From positions 1-24,065 of the forward strand of contig CAJMRM010000048.1 of NCBI GenBank assembly GCA_905215775.1: a stretch of 24,065 nt of DNA, read 5' to 3'. Source of the DNA: an uncultured bacterium (GTDB lineage Bacteria > Bacillota > Clostridia > Lachnospirales > Lachnospiraceae). A program made the translations under genes and the position numbers. Shown in pieces: positions 1-6,795 of the stretch (its first letter is position 1; every line of letters starts with the position of its first letter). Below the pieces are notes generated by a model. It saw nothing but the letters and a program-made list of their open reading frames with translations. It searched no databases and was not told the DNA's origin.

Positions 1-54
1 CTGCGACCTCCTGGTCCCAAACCAGGCGCTCTAGCCAAGCTGAGCCACACCCCG
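1..54 (-). tRNA. tRNA-Pro (anticodon UGG), 3' end cut by window start
   Basis: Read on the minus strand, the sequence begins CGGGGTGTGGCTCAGC at position 54. That is the usual start of a bacterial tRNA-Pro acceptor stem and D-arm. An anticodon arm with loop TTTGGGA (anticodon TGG) follows, closed by a CCTGG/CCAGG stem. The T-arm and acceptor 3' strand lie beyond position 1. A consensus promoter lies about 50 bp upstream at 104-132, so the gene probably has its own transcription start. Identity rests on the visible anticodon and conserved arm sequences; no folding program was run. Confidence 0.93.
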
Positions 55-103
55 CTTTTAAGACGCCCTTTCGTTTGCCTTACGCTCTCGGAACGCAAGT
101 GAT

Positions 104-132
104 ATTATAGCTGATGAAACCGTTCTTGTCAA
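104..132 (-). promoter_or_regulatory. sigma-A-type promoter for tRNA-Pro
   Basis: On the minus strand TTGACA (127-132) and TATAAT (104-109) are separated by exactly 17 bases. Both hexamers match the consensus perfectly. Transcription would start near position 97 and run into the tRNA at 54. The strength fits a stable-RNA gene. Confidence 0.85.
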
Positions 133-182
133 CTGTTTTTCATAAATTTTTTAAGAGATTTTTTATATTTCTTCGGAAGCGC

Positions 183-731
183 TTATCCCCAGATCCCCAT
201 CTGCTCCAGTTCCTGGTTCCGGTCCTCATCCTCCAGATAACAAATGGTAAAATGGGCCTCTCCCTGGCGGTCCAGCTCCATGAGCATATAGGACGGCTTT
301 CTTCCCTCCTGGCGCGGGTAGGAAAGGCTTCCAGGATTCAGGACCACCAGGCCGTCCCGGCAGTACTCCAGAAGCGGCTTGTGGGTATGGCCGTACATGA
401 CGATATCCACCTTCCTGGCCCTGGCCTCATCCTTGATTCCCTCGGTCCCCAGGGATACGCCGTACATATGTCCATGGGTCAGGAGCGCCCGGTATCTCCC
501 AATGGAGATCTCCTTTTCCCGGTCACAGAAGGAAAAGAAATCGTTATTTCCCCGGACCACATGGATCACGCAGACATCATTATTGACCCACTCTCTGAAA
601 TACGCCTCGCTGCCCTCGGTGTCTCCCAGATGGATCAGCATATCGATGGGCCCGGTCTTTTCCAGCACCCGCCTGAAATTCCCATCTCTCCGGTGCGTAT
701 CGCTGACGATCAGAATTCTCATACCGCTCAT
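183..731 (-). CDS. YfcE/MJ0936-type metallophosphoesterase
   Basis: A 182-residue cytoplasmic calcineurin-like phosphoesterase of the small single-domain YfcE family, which hydrolyses phosphodiesters in vitro; the physiological substrate is usually unknown. All five metal-binding blocks are present in order: SDTH (residues 10-13), LGD, GNND, THGH and GHTH. A conserved NPGS block follows. Length is normal for the family. The start codon overlaps the stop of the upstream pyrophosphatase gene as ATGA (728-731), so the two are translationally coupled in one operon. An internal Met at residue 4 is a possible alternative start. The coupling to an NTP-sanitising enzyme is common in clostridia. No convincing terminator is visible downstream; only a short CTTC/GAAG hairpin precedes an AT-rich stretch. 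Confidence 0.9.
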   Translation of the reverse strand: MSGMRILIVSDTHRRDGNFRRVLEKTGPIDMLIHLGDTEGSEAYFREWVNNDVCVIHVVRGNNDFFSFCDREKEISIGRYRALLTHGHMYGVSLGTEGIKDEARARKVDIVMYGHTHKPLLEYCRDGLVVLNPGSLSYPRQEGRKPSYMLMELDRQGEAHFTICYLEDEDRNQELEQMGIWG

Positions 732-1339
732 GACCTCTGCTCCGCAAATTCCTTTTCCAGCAGCTCCTTCATGGCCCGGAGAGCCTTTCCCCGGTGGCTG
801 ATGGCATTTTTCTCTTCCATGGTGATCTCCGCCGACGTCTTTCCGTATTCCGGCAGCATTAAGATCGGATCATATCCGAAGCCGCCGGCCCCTGCCGGTT
901 CATGGGCGATGCGGCCTTCCATGGTCCCGCGGGTCGTAAGGACCCTGCCGTCCGGCAGCGCCGCCGCAATGACACATACGAACCTGGCGGTCCTTTTTTC
1001 TTCCGGAACGTCTGCCAGACGATGGATCAGATTCCAGTTTTTGATCTCATAGGAGGTCTTTTCTCCCATATATCTGGCGGAATATACGCCCGGCTCTCCG
1101 CCCAGGGCGTCCACCTCCAGGCCCGAATCGTCGGCCAGGACAATGCCGCCGGCCTCCTCCCAGACTGCCTTTGCCTTTATGACCGCATTGGCCTCAAAGG
1201 TATCCCCGTCCTCCACAATGTCCGCCTGGACGCCGGCCTCCTTCATGGAGAGGATCTCCGTCCCCAAGCCTTTTAAGATTTCGCGGATCTCCCGCATTTT
1301 TCCCTGATTGGAAGTTGCAAATATGATTCTGTGTTCCAT
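728..1339 (-). CDS. rdgB: RdgB/HAM1-type XTP/dITP diphosphatase
   Basis: A 203-residue non-canonical purine NTP pyrophosphatase. This family hydrolyses dITP, ITP and XTP to monophosphates and pyrophosphate and so keeps deaminated purines out of nucleic acids. Family motifs are all visible: TSNQGK near the N-terminus, DGDTFEANA, ADDSGLEVDAL, GGFGYDP, and SHRGKAL near the C-terminus. The start at 1339 is preferred because AGGAGAG precedes it closely and the protein then begins directly with the first beta strand. A longer frame exists, including an ATG at 1378 that overlaps the peptidase stop as ATGA, but it would add 13 residues without family support. It lies third in the operon, 35 bp after the peptidase and overlapping the phosphoesterase by 4 bp. 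Confidence 0.95.
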   Translation of the reverse strand: MEHRIIFATSNQGKMREIREILKGLGTEILSMKEAGVQADIVEDGDTFEANAVIKAKAVWEEAGGIVLADDSGLEVDALGGEPGVYSARYMGEKTSYEIKNWNLIHRLADVPEEKRTARFVCVIAAALPDGRVLTTRGTMEGRIAHEPAGAGGFGYDPILMLPEYGKTSAEITMEEKNAISHRGKALRAMKELLEKEFAEQRS

Positions 1340-1374
1340 AGCTCTCCTGCCTTTACTTTGTTCCATGGCTCCGG

Positions 1375-2859
1375 TCATGCTCCGTTCCCATACGCCTTCA
1401 GACACACGTTGCAGGCCTCCTTTTCCTCTGCCCGCATCCACTGTGTCCCATCAGGACTAATATACCCTTCCCCGTCGGTAATGTCAACATTTCCCCACCG
1501 GCCTCCGCCGTTATATTCAATGGCCACCGGCTGGTCCGTTCCTGGAGACCGGATCCACAGCGCCACGGCAAACCGGCTTCCCGCTCTTACCTCCACCGGC
1601 GCTTCAAAGGGGACTGTATAAAACCCGGCCTCCCCAAGCCGGCCGGACGCCAGCAGAGGCATACGCTCCCCGCCCAGTCCGGAAAGGACCTCTCCCGTCT
1701 CCATATCCCCGGGAACTGCCGCGCCATACAGCGCATACTCCGTATCCGGGACCATGGCATAAAATCCGGCGGCCTCCACGGTTCCTTTTTCTTCCGCCTC
1801 ATACACGTTGGCGCACCATGCCTCTTCCTTCCCATAGCCCAGCTGGCCGGTCCAGCCGCACAGATCCGTCTGGAAGATACGGCTGTAATTTTCCGTGTTC
1901 TCCACACCGGCATAAGAAACGTTGTGACGGCCGATCTGGGTATCTTCATAGGAAACATAAAAAAAGCCGCGGTCCCCAAAGTCCTCTCCCCAGCTGTTGG
2001 CGCAGAGAAAGGCCCCGTCCCCTTCCGGCTGCGGGGAAAAAGCCTCCCTGGGGTAGGAATCATCCCAGCCCACGATCACCACATCGTGATTGGCCTCGTG
2101 GTCTCCATCATAAAAATACGCGCTCCGGTCTCTTCCGCCCTGCTCCGGCAGGTACAGGGAGCTCTGAACGCCTCCCGTCTCATAAACGGCCCTCTTGATG
2201 GCGTCGTAGTCCTTTTCTCCCAGAAGCTTCACCGTCTGGACATGGCACACGGGAGAAAGCCCATCCGGGGAAGCATGGTCCCCGTAAGGATCATCGGCCT
2301 CCGCCACCGGCCCCTGCCAGCTTAAAAGGTAAGCCCAGGAAAGAGAATAATCTCCACCGGCAGCCGCTGTGAGCCCGGCGCTGTTTTTATGGATCATGTG
2401 GTCCGCTGACAGCGGGATCCGTTTTTCCTCCTCCATAGAGGTCTCCAGGGCCGTTACCGACGCAAACGCCCAGCAGGTGTTCTGGTCCCCCTGGTCCCGG
2501 ATCCATGGCCCGGCGCCGTCCTCCCGCAGGTCGTACTGGGCCGGAAGGGGGGACGGCTGCCGGATGTCCTCCAGGTCAGGGGCTGCTCCCAGGCCCGGAT
2601 CCTCCTCTGTTTCCGGACTCCTCTCCAGGCTCTGGCTCTCCTCCGTTCCCGGACTCCTCTCCAGGCTCCGGCTCTCCTCTGTTTCCAGACTTCGATCCGG
2701 GCTCTGGCTTTCTCCCGTTTCCAATGGCGTTCCCAGGCTGCGGTCCTCTTCTGTTCCCGGCTGCCGTTCCACGGCCATGCACCCGCCCAGGCCAAGGGCC
2801 GCTGCCCCGGTCAGAAGCGCCAGGGCCAGAACCGCCTTCCCGCGTCTCATTCTTCCCAT
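1375..2859 (-). CDS. C1A papain-family cysteine peptidase lipoprotein with repeat linker
   Basis: A secreted, lipid-anchored cysteine peptidase of about 494 residues. It has a basic N-terminus, a hydrophobic segment and a lipobox ending GLGGC, which predicts lipidation on that Cys. A Ser/Glu/Pro-rich tandem-repeat linker of about 60 residues follows. The papain domain comes next, with catalytic Cys in DQNTCWAFAS (about residue 129), His in NHDVVIVGWDD (about 258) and Asn in ANSWGEDFGDRGFF (about 288). The C-terminal 170 residues resemble the lectin-like domain often found after such peptidases in Firmicutes. The start at 2859 is chosen because AGGAAAGAG directly precedes it; an ATG four codons upstream (2871) is also possible. 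The substrate is unknown. It sits between an RNA methyltransferase and rdgB with short gaps, so it is co-transcribed, an odd partner for housekeeping genes. Confidence 0.88.
   Translation of the reverse strand: MGRMRRGKAVLALALLTGAAALGLGGCMAVERQPGTEEDRSLGTPLETGESQSPDRSLETEESRSLERSPGTEESQSLERSPETEEDPGLGAAPDLEDIRQPSPLPAQYDLREDGAGPWIRDQGDQNTCWAFASVTALETSMEEEKRIPLSADHMIHKNSAGLTAAAGGDYSLSWAYLLSWQGPVAEADDPYGDHASPDGLSPVCHVQTVKLLGEKDYDAIKRAVYETGGVQSSLYLPEQGGRDRSAYFYDGDHEANHDVVIVGWDDSYPREAFSPQPEGDGAFLCANSWGEDFGDRGFFYVSYEDTQIGRHNVSYAGVENTENYSRIFQTDLCGWTGQLGYGKEEAWCANVYEAEEKGTVEAAGFYAMVPDTEYALYGAAVPGDMETGEVLSGLGGERMPLLASGRLGEAGFYTVPFEAPVEVRAGSRFAVALWIRSPGTDQPVAIEYNGGGRWGNVDITDGEGYISPDGTQWMRAEEKEACNVCLKAYGNGA
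2587..2763 (-). repeat. 36-nt tandem repeats coding the peptidase linker
   Basis: Two adjacent 36-nt units at 2615-2650 and 2651-2686 differ at only three positions. More degenerate copies flank them. They encode a 12-residue period of the type RSPGTEESQSLE, giving an acidic, Ser/Pro-rich spacer between the lipobox and the peptidase domain. Such units can change copy number by slippage without breaking the frame. Confidence 0.8.
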
Positions 2860-2890
2860 CTCTTTCCTCATGCGCCGGAACTTCCGGTCT

Positions 2891-4054
2891 TTACCCGTTC
2901 TGTCTTCCCGGATTCCTGGACGGGGGCTTGGGACCCATGAACTGGTAAAAATACGTTTTCATCATACCATTATAGATCTTCCGGTTCTTATCTGCCTTCC
3001 GGCCGAAGTACCTCTCCGTATCCTCATAGGCTGTGATGATATAGGCGGACCAGGAATCCAGGGCCGCAAACCGCTCGCCGATGGTCTTATAAAGCTCCGG
3101 CAGGTTCTTCTTATCCTCGATCCGTTCCCCGTAGGGCGGGTTTGTAATAAGGAATCCGTATTTCTTCGGATGGCTCAGCTGGCTCACCGGCCTCTGCTGG
3201 AAGTGGATCAGATGGTCCACTCCGGCCGCCGCCGCATTGGCCCTGGCCGCCCGGACGATCTCCCCGTCGATGTCATAGCCCTGGATATCCACAGAAACGT
3301 CGTTCTTCACCAGATCATTGGCCTCGTCCATGGCCTCATACCAGCACTTCCTGGGGATCAGGTTCTTCCAGTCCTCTGCCAGGAATTCCCGGTTCATGCC
3401 CGGCGCCATATTGGCCGCCATCATGGCCGCTTCAATGGGAAAGGTGCCGCTGCCGCAGAAGGGGTCCACCAGGATCCGGTCCGGCTTCCACGGGGTCAGC
3501 ATGAGCAGGGCCGCCGCCAGCGTCTCCGTAATGGGTGCTTTACTGGTCAGAGTCCGGTAGCCCCGCTTGTGCAGGGAATCGCCAGAGGTATCCATGGCCA
3601 CAGTCACCACGTCTTTATAAAGGAACACCCGCAGGGGATAGCTGGCCCCGTCCTCGGGGAACCAGGTGATGCCGTAGGCCCCCTTCATCCGCTCCACCAT
3701 GGCCTTTTTCATGATGGACTGGATATCCGACGGGCTGAAAAGCTTACTCTTAATGGAGGACGCCTTGGCCACCCAGAATTTTCCGTCCCGGGGGATATAC
3801 TGCTCCCATGGGATGGCCCGGGTGCCCTGGAACAGCTCCTCAAAGGTCTCCGCCTTAAAGCTCCCTACCTTTAAAAGGATCCGCTCCGTGGTCCGTAAAA
3901 ATATATTGGCGCGGCAGACGGCCTCCGCGTCTCCGATAAATGTGACACGGCCGTCCTCCACCTGGCTCACTTCATAGCCCAGGTCCAGGATCTCCCGCTT
4001 CATAACTGCCTCCAGCCCGAAATGGCAGGGGGCGATCAATTCAAATCTTTCCAT
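2891..4054 (-). CDS. THUMP-domain class I RNA methyltransferase (RlmL N-domain/YpsC type)
   Basis: A 387-residue S-adenosylmethionine-dependent RNA methyltransferase, cytoplasmic, probably acting on the N2 of a guanine in 23S rRNA as in the YpsC/RlmL family. The N-terminal THUMP domain spans about residues 1-155. The Rossmann methyltransferase domain has the SAM loop DPFCGSGT (197-204) and the catalytic NPPYGER motif (305-311), which is the N-methyltransferase signature. Length fits the family. The start is supported by AGGAAGG upstream and by the family's usual N-terminal sequence. It is the first gene of the four-gene operon driven by the promoter at 4102-4130 and ends 31 bp before the chosen peptidase start. 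Confidence 0.92.
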   Translation of the reverse strand: MERFELIAPCHFGLEAVMKREILDLGYEVSQVEDGRVTFIGDAEAVCRANIFLRTTERILLKVGSFKAETFEELFQGTRAIPWEQYIPRDGKFWVAKASSIKSKLFSPSDIQSIMKKAMVERMKGAYGITWFPEDGASYPLRVFLYKDVVTVAMDTSGDSLHKRGYRTLTSKAPITETLAAALLMLTPWKPDRILVDPFCGSGTFPIEAAMMAANMAPGMNREFLAEDWKNLIPRKCWYEAMDEANDLVKNDVSVDIQGYDIDGEIVRAARANAAAAGVDHLIHFQQRPVSQLSHPKKYGFLITNPPYGERIEDKKNLPELYKTIGERFAALDSWSAYIITAYEDTERYFGRKADKNRKIYNGMMKTYFYQFMGPKPPSRNPGRQNG

Positions 4055-4101
4055 TCAGTACCTTCCTAACTGCTCAACTCTGTTCGTTTATACTTTTCTC
4101 C

Positions 4102-4130
4102 ATTTTAAGGGCTTTCCCCGCCTCTGTCAA
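4102..4130 (-). promoter_or_regulatory. sigma-A-type promoter of the methyltransferase-peptidase-rdgB-phosphoesterase operon
   Basis: Minus-strand TTGACA (4125-4130), a 17-base spacer and TAAAAT (4102-4107). The start point would be about 40 bp upstream of the methyltransferase start codon. A GC-rich hairpin (CTGCCC/GGGCAG, 4138-4156) sits just upstream between this promoter and the rhodanese stop; it has no T-tract. Confidence 0.8.
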
Positions 4131-4191
4131 ATGCTTTCTGCCCGGCGGCGGGGCAGCCGGACTGACGGCAGGAGCATGACGGCGGAACGCT

Positions 4192-4539
4192 TTATGGGCC
4201 GTCTGTCAGATGGCGGCCCCGGTAGTAGGAAAGTCCTCCGTAAACATTGACCGCCTGGTATCCGGCCCCCGAAAGGATCCTGGCCACCTGCATCCCCCGG
4301 CCGCCGTGGGAACAGTAAACGATCACCGGACGCTTCCGGGGAATGCCCAGAAATTTTTCTGGATTTTTAGAAAAACCAGATTGTTCCGTCATTTTTATGA
4401 TCTGCTGCACCGGCAGGTTCACAGCTCCCGCCAGATGCCCCTCCCTGTATTCCTCCGGCTCCCGCACATCCGCCAGGGTAAAATCCCCGCCCTGGTCCAG
4501 CAGCGTTTCCAGCCTGTCTGCGGAAATATTCTGAAACAT
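4192..4539 (-). CDS. single-domain rhodanese-like protein
   Basis: A 115-residue rhodanese homology domain, cytoplasmic. Such proteins carry sulfur as a persulfide on the active-site Cys. The active loop reads YCSHGGRGMQVA, giving the expected CxxGxR pattern. The family landmarks DVREPEEYREGHLAGAVNLP and the C-terminal VYGGL are also present. The start at 4539 is chosen because GGAGG sits five bases upstream and the protein then matches the usual length. A start at 4608 would add 23 residues behind a poor ribosome binding site. TATACT about 45 bp upstream is a possible -10 with a weak -35. The specific sulfur pathway cannot be told from the neighbours. Confidence 0.88.
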   Translation of the reverse strand: MFQNISADRLETLLDQGGDFTLADVREPEEYREGHLAGAVNLPVQQIIKMTEQSGFSKNPEKFLGIPRKRPVIVYCSHGGRGMQVARILSGAGYQAVNVYGGLSYYRGRHLTDGP

Positions 4540-4644
4540 ACGCGCCTCCGGCCTGTACCTTCTTATGATCAGTATACGCCCGTCCCGCCGGACATGTTCC
4601 AGCCCCATAAAAGGCCCCGGAGGCCCTTCCAGATCCCGGACAGC

Positions 4645-4670
4645 AAGAAAGAAGCCCGCAAACGGGCTTC
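4645..4670 (-). terminator. intrinsic terminator (second of a tandem pair)
   Basis: A perfect 8-bp stem GAAGCCCG/CGGGCTTC with a 4-base loop (4651-4670). On the minus strand it is followed by TTTCTT. It lies about 100 bp beyond the stronger terminator at 4771-4799 and would catch readthrough before the rhodanese gene. Confidence 0.65.
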
Positions 4671-4718
4671 TCCGCCTGCGGCGGGCCGCTTCTGCGGCAT
4701 ATTCCCTTCCGCCGCATG

Positions 4719-4791
4719 GCGATCCCCGCGGAGCGTTTTTTATGTCATGGGACGCACTTTCCTATGACATAAAAAACGGCGGAGGGATCGC
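4719..4791. repeat. imperfect inverted repeat of about 73 bp
   Basis: A 14-bp perfect pair (4735-4748 and 4764-4777, GTTTTTTATGTCAT and its complement) lies inside an 8-bp perfect pair (4719-4726 and 4784-4791, GCGATCCC and its complement), with unequal GC-rich spacers. The right half overlaps the leftward terminator. The whole could be a paired terminator structure or a small palindromic repeat element. Confidence 0.7.
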
Positions 4792-4799
4792 TCCCGCCG
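4771..4799 (-). terminator. intrinsic terminator of the 68-residue repeat-protein gene
   Basis: On the minus strand a CGGCGG/CCGCCG stem with a small inner extension is followed directly by six T residues (4771-4776). It lies 35 bp past the stop codon of the repeat-protein gene and fits a strong rho-independent terminator. Confidence 0.82.
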
Positions 4800-4833
4800 C
4801 CGCTTTTCCATGACCTTTTAAACCGTCATGTCA

Positions 4834-5040
4834 TCAGTCATAATTTTTACAGTCCTGGCTGCTGTTTCTGCCGGAATTTCTGCTGCTGTTCTGGCTTTTG
4901 TTCTGACTGCTATTCTGGCTTCTGTTCTGGCCATTGTTCTGGCTGTTATTCTGACTTCTGTTCTGGCTTCTGTTCTGGCTGTCGTTTCCTGCGTTTTCAT
5001 TTCTTGCGCTGTCGTCCATATCATAGCTGTTTCTTGACAT
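4834..5040 (-). CDS. small Asn/Ser/Gln-rich repeat protein, probably a forespore (sigma-G) product
   Basis: A 68-residue hydrophilic protein of no family I recognise. After an Asn/Asp-rich head (residues 1-20) come eight four-residue repeats of the form SQNx (about 21-52), then a basic Ser/Asn/Arg tail ending QDCKNYD. It has one Cys and no signal peptide or membrane segment. The gene is well supported: AGGAGGT lies eight bases before the ATG, a strong terminator follows, and the promoter matches the Bacillus sigma-G consensus. The composition loosely recalls gamma-type small acid-soluble spore proteins, but I see no sequence match to them, so a spore role is inferred from the promoter only. 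The opposite strand also has an open frame, which I treat as a shadow. Confidence 0.8.
   Translation of the reverse strand: MSRNSYDMDDSARNENAGNDSQNRSQNRSQNNSQNNGQNRSQNSSQNKSQNSSRNSGRNSSQDCKNYD
4885..4980 (-). repeat. 12-nt tandem repeat, eight units (SQNx)
   Basis: Eight consecutive degenerate 12-nt units, on the plus strand of the form TTCTGGCTTCTG, code the SQNR/SQNN/GQNR/SQNS/SQNK repeats. The regular codon-level repetition suggests growth by slippage. Confidence 0.85.
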
Positions 5041-5079
5041 TTGAAATACCTCCTAATGGGATTCAGTTGACTACACCCA

Positions 5080-5109
5080 TAGTATGGCTCATCCGTAAAA
5101 AACTATTCG
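5080..5109 (-). promoter_or_regulatory. sigma-G-like forespore promoter
   Basis: On the minus strand CGAATA (5104-5109), 17 bases and CATACTA (5080-5086). The known Bacillus sigma-G consensus is TGAATA, 17-18 bases, CATACTA, so only one base differs. The -35 element overlaps the stop codon of the upstream MATE gene. Transcription would start near 5073, about 33 bases before the repeat-protein ATG. Confidence 0.7.
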
Positions 5110-6455
5110 CCGAATGTCCGTTTTAATTTTTTTAAGCACTGGCCAAAGGCCGGTACCAGAAACAGATCCGCGCAGATCCAGGCCAGGGGACTGGCAAAGC
5201 AGGCCGGAAGGAAGCCGAACACCGGCACCAGACAAAAGCCCACAAACGCCCTGGCCACCATCTCGCAGACTCCCGCCAGGATAGCAAAGCTGCTGAAGCC
5301 CATGCCCTGGATGGCGAACCGCACCACATTCACCAGGGTCAGGGGGATATAAAACATACTGTTGCAGATCAGGAATGTGTAGATCTGCCGGATCAGCTCC
5401 GTTTCATCTGCATCCACAAAAAGCAGGGCCAGGTACCGGCCGCCGAGGCACAGCACCCCAAAGGCTGCGGCCGAGTAGACGAACCCCATGAGACTGGCCT
5501 TTTGCACACCTTCCCGCACCCGGTCCAGCTTTTTCGCCCCCACGTTCTGGCCGGCCCAGGTAGCCATGGTGCCGCCCAGGGCATCAAAGGGCGTACAGAA
5601 AAACATGCTGATCTTGCTGCCTGTGGATACGGCAGCCACAGCCATGGAGCCCAGGGAATTGACAGCAGCCTGTAAGATCACGCTGCCGATGGCCGTGATG
5701 GAATACTGGAGCCCCATGGGGATGCCCATGACGCAGAGCACCCGGATCATGTCCCTGTCGGGCTTTTTTTCGTCTCCCTCCATCCTGAGGACCGGGAATT
5801 TATGGATCATGTATGCCAGGCACAGAACGGCGGAGATCCCCTGGGAGACCACCGTGGCCAGGGCCGGGCCGCCTACGCCCATACGGAGCACCAGGATCGT
5901 GAAAAAGTCCAGGCCGATGTTTAACACCGAGGACAGGAGAAGGAAATACACCGGCGTCTTACTGTCGCCCAGGCTCCGGATGATCCCGGCCAGGAGATTA
6001 TACATATAGGTAACGGGAATTCCCATGAAGATCACGAATATGTAATCATAAGCCCCCTGGATAATGTCCTCCGGCGTGTTCATCCAGCGGAGGATGTCCA
6101 TGCAGAGGACGCCCACGGCCGCCGTCATCACCACCGCAAACACTGCCGCCAGATATCCGGCGTTGGCAACGAACTTCCGCATGCCCTTGTAGTCTCCGGC
6201 CCCAAATTTCTGGGCCACCGGGATGGCAAAGCCCGTGGCCGCACCGATGCAGAAGCCGTTGATCATGAAATTGATGGAACCGGTGGAGCCCACCGCCGCC
6301 AGGGACGTGACCCCCAGGCACTGGCCCACCACCATGGTATCCACCATGTTGTAAAACTGCTGAAATAAAAGCCCCAGAAGCATGGGGAGGGCAAAGCCCA
6401 GGATCAGCCCAAACGGCAATCCCGATGTCAGGTCCTTTCCACTTTCTCTGCTCAT
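5103..6455 (-). CDS. MATE family efflux transporter
   Basis: A 450-residue integral membrane protein with about 12 hydrophobic helices and normal MATE length. MATE proteins export cationic drugs or metabolites using Na+ or H+ gradients. Family features visible include PMLLGLLFQQFYNMVDTMVVGQ in helix 1, the AAVGSTGSI segment, the LLAGIIRSLGDSKTP loop, and the mirrored C-terminal half with AAVSTGSKISMF and NVGAKKLDRVREGV. The start is fixed by GAGGAGG six bases upstream. It has its own promoter (6509-6537) and no operon partner, unless it reads into the repeat-protein gene 62 bp downstream. The substrate cannot be deduced. Confidence 0.92.
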   Translation of the reverse strand: MSRESGKDLTSGLPFGLILGFALPMLLGLLFQQFYNMVDTMVVGQCLGVTSLAAVGSTGSINFMINGFCIGAATGFAIPVAQKFGAGDYKGMRKFVANAGYLAAVFAVVMTAAVGVLCMDILRWMNTPEDIIQGAYDYIFVIFMGIPVTYMYNLLAGIIRSLGDSKTPVYFLLLSSVLNIGLDFFTILVLRMGVGGPALATVVSQGISAVLCLAYMIHKFPVLRMEGDEKKPDRDMIRVLCVMGIPMGLQYSITAIGSVILQAAVNSLGSMAVAAVSTGSKISMFFCTPFDALGGTMATWAGQNVGAKKLDRVREGVQKASLMGFVYSAAAFGVLCLGGRYLALLFVDADETELIRQIYTFLICNSMFYIPLTLVNVVRFAIQGMGFSSFAILAGVCEMVARAFVGFCLVPVFGFLPACFASPLAWICADLFLVPAFGQCLKKLKRTFGE

Positions 6456-6508
6456 ACGTATCCTCCTCGTCCGTATCGTTTCACACGTCAGTTTTTAAAT
6501 AATTCCCT

Positions 6509-6537
6509 ATTATAAAACCAGTTTTTTTAAATGTACA
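6509..6537 (-). promoter_or_regulatory. promoter of the MATE gene
   Basis: Minus-strand TGTACA (6532-6537), 17 bases and a perfect TATAAT (6509-6514), about 55 bp before the MATE start codon. The -35 box matches the consensus at four of six positions. Confidence 0.65.
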
Positions 6538-6633
6538 GACCGGAAAATTGCCAAAATATCCCCCTGTTTCCCCTTCCATTTCGTGAAAAGATATGATAAG
6601 ATGAGAACAGGACAAACGTCCAGAAAATAATTA

Positions 6634-6732
6634 TGCAGAGTAGATAAATGCGCGTCAAGTGCCATGCCGGACGGGGAGTTGCCGGCGGGACGAAGGGCTT
6701 TGCCCGCGGTGCATCTGTCGCATCCCGCTGCA
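6634..6732 (+). promoter_or_regulatory. tetrahydrofolate (THF) riboswitch
   Basis: The aptamer matches the known THF riboswitch layout upstream of folT in clostridia. P1 pairs TGCAG (6634-6638) with CTGCA (6728-6732). The core AGAGTAGAT is followed by P2 (6648-6653 with 6709-6714) and the conserved GCGTCAAGTG. A P3 stem (GCCGG with CCGGC near 6666-6686), the ACGAAG-GGC-TTT-GCC-CGCGGTG arm and the 3' GCATCCCGCTGC complete it. Recognition is from these conserved blocks by eye; a covariance-model search was not possible. Confidence 0.9.
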
Positions 6733-6750
6733 CCAGAAGATAAGTATTCC

Positions 6751-6789
6751 ATATCTCCTGCTGCGGTCAGAATTCTGCAAAGGAGGTAT
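6751..6789 (+). promoter_or_regulatory. anti-Shine-Dalgarno stem, riboswitch expression platform
   Basis: ATATCTCCT (6751-6759) can pair with AGGAGGTAT (6781-6789), eight Watson-Crick pairs and one wobble. This would hide the folT ribosome binding site. A nested CAGAATTCTG palindrome lies in the loop. This suggests control at translation initiation rather than termination, since no T-tract is present. Confidence 0.6.
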
Positions 6790-6795
6790 TTTTTT

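Noticed and set aside
2369..3874. 501-codon plus-strand frame opposite the methyltransferase and peptidase genes
   Set aside because: It runs antisense across two well-supported genes and their gap; it is a shadow of high-GC codon bias.
4828..5037. Plus-strand open frame coding a hydrophobic VLASVLA-type repeat peptide opposite the SQNx gene
   Set aside because: No ribosome site precedes it, and the 12-nt repeats keep several frames open by periodicity. The minus-strand gene has a ribosome site, promoter and terminator.
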